7,485 nt of DNA, taken from an uncultured Eubacteriales bacterium (GTDB taxonomy: Bacteria > Bacillota > Clostridia > Lachnospirales > Anaerotignaceae). Every line of letters begins with the position of its first letter. Position 1 is the first letter of the stretch. Position numbers and translations under genes: made by a program. The stretch spans positions 1 to 7,485 of the forward strand of contig CABPCX010000085.1 in NCBI GenBank assembly GCA_902406135.1. The letters run 5' to 3'. A model generated the notes under the pieces. It saw nothing but the letters and a program-made list of their open reading frames with translations, searched no databases and was not told the DNA's origin. Shown piece by piece: positions 5,067-7,485 of this stretch.

Positions 5067-5226
5067 AGCTGTTCACATCTTCGCTGGTTGATTTATCGTC
5101 CTTAGGTCTTTTACCAAAACGGTATGGGTATAAAGGACAATTTTCAACAGGACAGAGCGCAACTTCTTTTCGTGCTCCGCCGGAACAGTCAAGGCATTTT
5201 TGTCTGATTGATTTTATTGGTGTCAA
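5065..5226 (-). CDS. Phage-type small Cys4 putative zinc-binding protein
   Basis: With the TTG start at 5226 the product is 53 aa: MTPIKSIRQKCLDCSGGARK, then EVALCPVENCPLYPYRFGKRP. Cysteines at 11, 14, 25 and 30 form C-x2-C-x10-C-x4-C, a likely zinc site. The CLDCSGG..KEV..CP...CPLYPYRFGK pattern is a common small phage protein of unknown exact role. The TTG start is preferred because AAAGG lies nine bases before it and the resulting TPIK-type N terminus fits the family. An ATG at 5235 directly abuts the same AAAGG and would be poorly spaced. It lies between the two HTH paralogues in the early operon. Confidence 0.75.
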   Translation of the reverse strand: MTPIKSIRQKCLDCSGGARKEVALCPVENCPLYPYRFGKRPKDDKSTSEDVNS

Positions 5227-5311
5227 TATAATCATCCTTTCTATTGTCCAAATATTGTAAGCTTATAAATTCCCCTTAAAGCTGTAAAACCTTAATAGCT
5301 TTCTCCTATCT

Positions 5312-5533
5312 TTACCCGTTTGCGTTTCGTTGCCCTGCTTCCGAAAGCCATTTATCAAGCGCCACTTTTGGTATAACCTTGCGCTTTCCGATTGTAATAA
5401 CTGGAAACCCCTTAATTCTTGTAAGGCCGTAAGCGGCATTTGCGCCGATTCTCATATATATGGCTAATTCCTGTACCGTTAAAACTGCCTTTTCGCTAAA
5501 GTCAACATTGTCAGATATATTATCTAGCTTCAT
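5312..5533 (-). CDS. Excisionase-like HTH protein, first gene of the early operon
   Basis: The 73-aa protein has a winged-helix domain at about 17-66: LTVQELAIYMRIGANAAYGL, then KGFPVITIGKRKVIPKVALDKWL. AAAGGAGG with good spacing precedes ATG 5533. It is the first gene behind the leftward promoter, divergent from the repressor, where Cro- or excisionase-type proteins of integrative elements are often found. It and the paralogue at 4809-4997 share the GFPV..IG.RK.IPK.AL..WL core, so one may serve excision and the other control or replication. The split of roles is not visible in the sequence. Confidence 0.85.
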   Translation of the reverse strand: MKLDNISDNVDFSEKAVLTVQELAIYMRIGANAAYGLTRIKGFPVITIGKRKVIPKVALDKWLSEAGQRNANG

Positions 5534-5554
5534 CTTATTACCTCCTTTAGTAAT

Positions 5555-5605
5555 TAGTGCATTTGTACTATTTATAGTGTTATAATACAGCCAATAGCAC
5601 TAATT
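5555..5605. promoter_or_regulatory. Operator-like TAGTG repeats of the genetic switch
   Basis: AATTAGTGC (5552-5560) and GCACTAATT (5597-5605) are a perfect 9-bp inverted pair. TAGTG-N6-TAC repeats at 5555-5570 and 5575-5590, exactly 20 bp apart, and an inverted CACTA lies at 5598-5602. The middle copy covers the -10 and the inverted copy lies in the spacer next to the -35 of the leftward early promoter. They are the natural binding sites for the divergently encoded repressor; binding is inferred. Confidence 0.6.
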
Positions 5606-5610
5606 GTCAA
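5582..5610 (-). promoter_or_regulatory. Leftward early promoter
   Basis: Read leftward, TTGACA (5610-5605), a 17-bp spacer and TATTAT (5587-5582) form a near-consensus sigma-A promoter. Transcription would start near 5575, about 40 nt before ATG 5533. It is embedded in the operator repeats. Confidence 0.75.
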
Positions 5611-5627
5611 GAATAATAGCAAAATAA

Positions 5628-5656
5628 TTGCAAGATTAGGGATTATGTGTTTAAAT
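5628..5656 (+). promoter_or_regulatory. Likely promoter of the repressor-integrase unit
   Basis: TTGCAA (5628-5633) and TTAAAT (5651-5656) are separated by 17 bp, with a start near 5663 and a short leader holding the ribosome-binding site. The match is moderate; other AT-rich choices are possible. Confidence 0.4.
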
Positions 5657-5681
5657 AATATAAAGGCGGGAGGTGCATTTT

Positions 5682-6161
5682 ATGGGAATAGGAAAACGCC
5701 TAAAAGCAATATTAAAAAGTCAAAACAAAACTATTTTATGGTTATCAGAAGAAACCGGCATTTCAAAAAACACATTGTATACAATAACCAAAAGAGACAG
5801 TGAAAAAATAAAAGGAGAATTTCTAGAAAAAATATCATCGGCACTATGTGTTCCTGCGGAAGTTTTGCTTTACGATAATATAAACGATTTAACTGAAAAT
5901 ATTTCTAAAAAAGTTTTTGAGGCTATAAGAGTAGGAAACAAAAAAGAAATTATTAAACTACTAAACTCAAAAGGGTATGAAAATTATCATTCTATTTTAA
6001 AAAATGCCTTGGATAACTTAAACGAAATGTCCAATGATGATCTGAGCACTTTTTATCTAATGAACATAATGAAATCTTATGAAGAACTTAATATTATAGG
6101 CAAAGAAGAAGCATCTATAAGAGTAAAAGAACTTACAGAAATACAGAAATACAAAGCATAA
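5682..6161 (+). CDS. XRE-family repressor of the element
   Basis: The 159-aa protein has an N-terminal XRE/Cro-type HTH (residues 3-65): IGKRLKAILKSQNKTILWLS, then EETGISKNTLYTITKRDSEK and a helix ending VPAEVLLYD. The C-terminal ~95 residues are helical, with no S24/LexA-type peptidase motif. RecA-triggered self-cleavage therefore seems unlikely, and derepression may depend on another protein, as for Stl of SaPIs (an analogy). ATG 5682 has GGGAGGTG at proper spacing; an upstream in-frame GTG lies within that ribosome-binding site. It is transcribed away from the early operon and probably together with the integrase. Confidence 0.85.
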   Translation: MGIGKRLKAILKSQNKTILWLSEETGISKNTLYTITKRDSEKIKGEFLEKISSALCVPAEVLLYDNINDLTENISKKVFEAIRVGNKKEIIKLLNSKGYENYHSILKNALDNLNEMSNDDLSTFYLMNIMKSYEELNIIGKEEASIRVKELTEIQKYKA

Positions 6162-6215
6162 AAAGAAAATTTATAACAAATCCCAATAACAACAAGCAAA
6201 AACCGAGGTGATTAT

Positions 6216-7361
6216 ATGTCAAGAAGCGCTCAAGGCTCTGGGACTATCCGGCAGCGCAAAGACGGCCGCTGGGAAGCAAGGTATACAGTCGGACACGATC
6301 CGTCAACCGGAAAGCAGATACAAAAATCAATATACGGAAAAACCCAGGGAGAAGTAAGCAAAAAATTAAGACAGATGTGCAAAGAAGTTGATGACGGAAC
6401 ATATAAGGAGCCTGTCAAGTACACTCTTAAAGACTGGGCTGAAATATGGCTAAGCGATTATACCTCATCATTAAAGCCTCTCACGCTTAAGCAATACACC
6501 TCATATACAAATAATCATATTGTCAAAAAAATCGGAAATGTAAAATTGATACGGTTGGATGCTCCAACTATACAGAGGTTTTATAACGCTTTAGGGGCAG
6601 AAGGTCTAACACCTAAAACAATAAAGAACATACATGGCATTTTACATTCTATGCTGGAAACTGCTGCGGAAGTTGGCTATATAAAGAACAATCCAACATC
6701 GGTGTGTAAATTACCGAAGGTTGAAAGGAAGCCAATAAAACCCTTAGAAAGCCCTGATATTATTAAATTTTTAGAAGCCAAAAAGGGTGATAGATACGAA
6801 ACTATATTCCTTGTGGACTTGTTTACCGGTCTAAGACAAAGTGAAATATTGGGGCTTACCTGGGACTGCATCGACTTTGAAAATGGTACGCTGCTTGTGT
6901 ATAGGCAGTTACAAAAGAACAACGGCAAATACTACTTTTCAAGCTTGAAAAACGGGAAGTCAAGAGTTGTACCGCTTGCACCTTCCATAGTCCAGGTATT
7001 TAAAAAACAAAAGGCCCTGCAGGCAGAACAACAGTTAAAATCCTATGGATTGTGGGATAATGCGGACAATCTTATTTTCACAGATGCCCAGGGTAAGCAT
7101 CTTACACATTCAAATTTATACAAGCACTTCAAAAAGATAGTTGAGAGCATCGGCATACCTGATGCACGTTTTCACGATCTCCGGCACTCTTACGCTGTTA
7201 CATCTTTACAAAGTGGAAATGACGTTAAAACCGTCCAGGAAGCGCTTGGACACCATACAGCAGCCTTTACACTTGATGTATACGGACACGTTACGGAACA
7301 GATGAGAAAAGAAAGCGCCGCTAGATTAGAAGGATTTATACAGAATATCAAGCCAATATAA
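6216..7361 (+). CDS. int: Tyrosine recombinase, phage-type integrase
   Basis: The protein is 381 aa, the usual length. The N-terminal AP2-like arm-binding region is at about 7-50 (GSGTIRQRKDGRWEARYTVG). The SAM-like core-binding domain is at about 70-165. The catalytic domain is at about 175-370, with R207 (FTGLRQSEI), K245 in the beta-hairpin (SSLKNGKSRVVPL), H320 and R323 (HDLRH), H346 (LGHH) and nucleophile Y356 (DVYGHV). All active-site residues are present, so it should be functional. It integrates and, with an excisionase, excises the element. ATG 6216 follows GAGGTG. It is the last gene before the right end, 54 bp after the repressor. Confidence 0.97.
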   Translation: MSRSAQGSGTIRQRKDGRWEARYTVGHDPSTGKQIQKSIYGKTQGEVSKKLRQMCKEVDDGTYKEPVKYTLKDWAEIWLSDYTSSLKPLTLKQYTSYTNNHIVKKIGNVKLIRLDAPTIQRFYNALGAEGLTPKTIKNIHGILHSMLETAAEVGYIKNNPTSVCKLPKVERKPIKPLESPDIIKFLEAKKGDRYETIFLVDLFTGLRQSEILGLTWDCIDFENGTLLVYRQLQKNNGKYYFSSLKNGKSRVVPLAPSIVQVFKKQKALQAEQQLKSYGLWDNADNLIFTDAQGKHLTHSNLYKHFKKIVESIGIPDARFHDLRHSYAVTSLQSGNDVKTVQEALGHHTAAFTLDVYGHVTEQMRKESAARLEGFIQNIKPI

Positions 7362-7394
7362 AAAGCAGCCCTTAATAAAAGGACTGCCTTTTTT
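7361..7394 (+). terminator. Intrinsic terminator of the integrase gene
   Basis: GCAGCCCTT (7365-7373) pairs with AAGGACTGC (7379-7387) with one mismatch, flanked by an A run and a T run (7389-7394). It starts at the stop codon. Confidence 0.8.
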
Positions 7395-7420
7395 GACCCT
7401 TTAAAATACCCTTTGACCCT
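7391..7420. repeat. Right-end ACCCTT repeats, candidate integrase arm sites
   Basis: GACCCTTTA (7395-7403), TACCCTTT (7407-7414) and GACCCTT (7415-7421) lie in tandem. The first two have the same order, orientation and spacing as the pair at 277-296 near the left end, and the 13-mer TTTTGACCCTTTA is identical. The remaining 7422-7485 is AT-rich with no gene and no copy of the tRNA-Leu 3' end, so attR should lie at or just beyond the window edge. Confidence 0.55.
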
Positions 7421-7485
7421 TAAGAAAAGTAAAAAAGGAATAGTATAATATAACAATTTATCATCTAAATACGACAGAATTTAAA

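Noticed and set aside
7422..7485. Search for the attR core (copy of the tRNA-Leu 3' end)
   Set aside because: No stretch matches the T-arm or acceptor end of tRNA-Leu. The core is probably outside the window, so no attR is annotated.

Overview
The window looks like a low-GC Firmicute, most likely a member of the Clostridia: AT-rich intergenic DNA, strong AAAGGAGG ribosome-binding sites, clostridial-type tRNAs without encoded CCA, and clostridial phage-type proteins. This placement is an inference from sequence style; no species is claimed.

Layout. Bases 1-257 are chromosomal: tRNA-Arg(ACG), a hairpin, tRNA-Leu(CAG) and a terminator. From about 215 to the right edge lies a compact integrative element of at least 7.2 kb. 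Its rightward arm (5682-7361) carries an XRE-type repressor and a tyrosine integrase. A divergent control region (5534-5681) holds operator-like repeats and a near-consensus leftward promoter. The leftward early operon (5533 to 2562) encodes an excisionase-like HTH protein, a phage-type Cys4 protein, a second excisionase-like paralogue, a RepA/DnaB-like hexameric ATPase, an iteron-rich possible replication origin (3099-3348), and three small proteins. A 449-bp gap (2113-2561) holds no convincing protein gene but has several rightward promoters and two rightward intrinsic terminators, which define two candidate small RNAs. The leftward late-type operon (2112 to 288) encodes two small unknown proteins, an HK97 gp10-like tail-completion protein and a sigma-70-family factor.

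Interpretation. The element has integration, control, replication and only one morphogenesis-type gene. It has no terminase, portal, capsid, lysis or relaxase gene. This fits a phage satellite (PICI-like island) better than a complete prophage or conjugative element, although a remnant prophage is possible. The repressor would keep the early operon silent. After induction the HTH proteins would assist excision, the ATPase would act at the nearby iterons, and the gp10-like protein and sigma factor would act late, perhaps on helper-phage particles and promoters.

The most striking signal is a predicted RNA of about 78 nt (2235-2312). Its terminator hairpin shows a 22-nt loop containing CCUCCUUU, complementary to Shine-Dalgarno sequences. 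It can form 15 consecutive pairs with the ribosome-binding site of the excisionase-like gene immediately upstream of the replication ATPase. A matched pair of GACCCTTTA/TACCCTTT repeats near both ends looks like integrase arm-binding sites.
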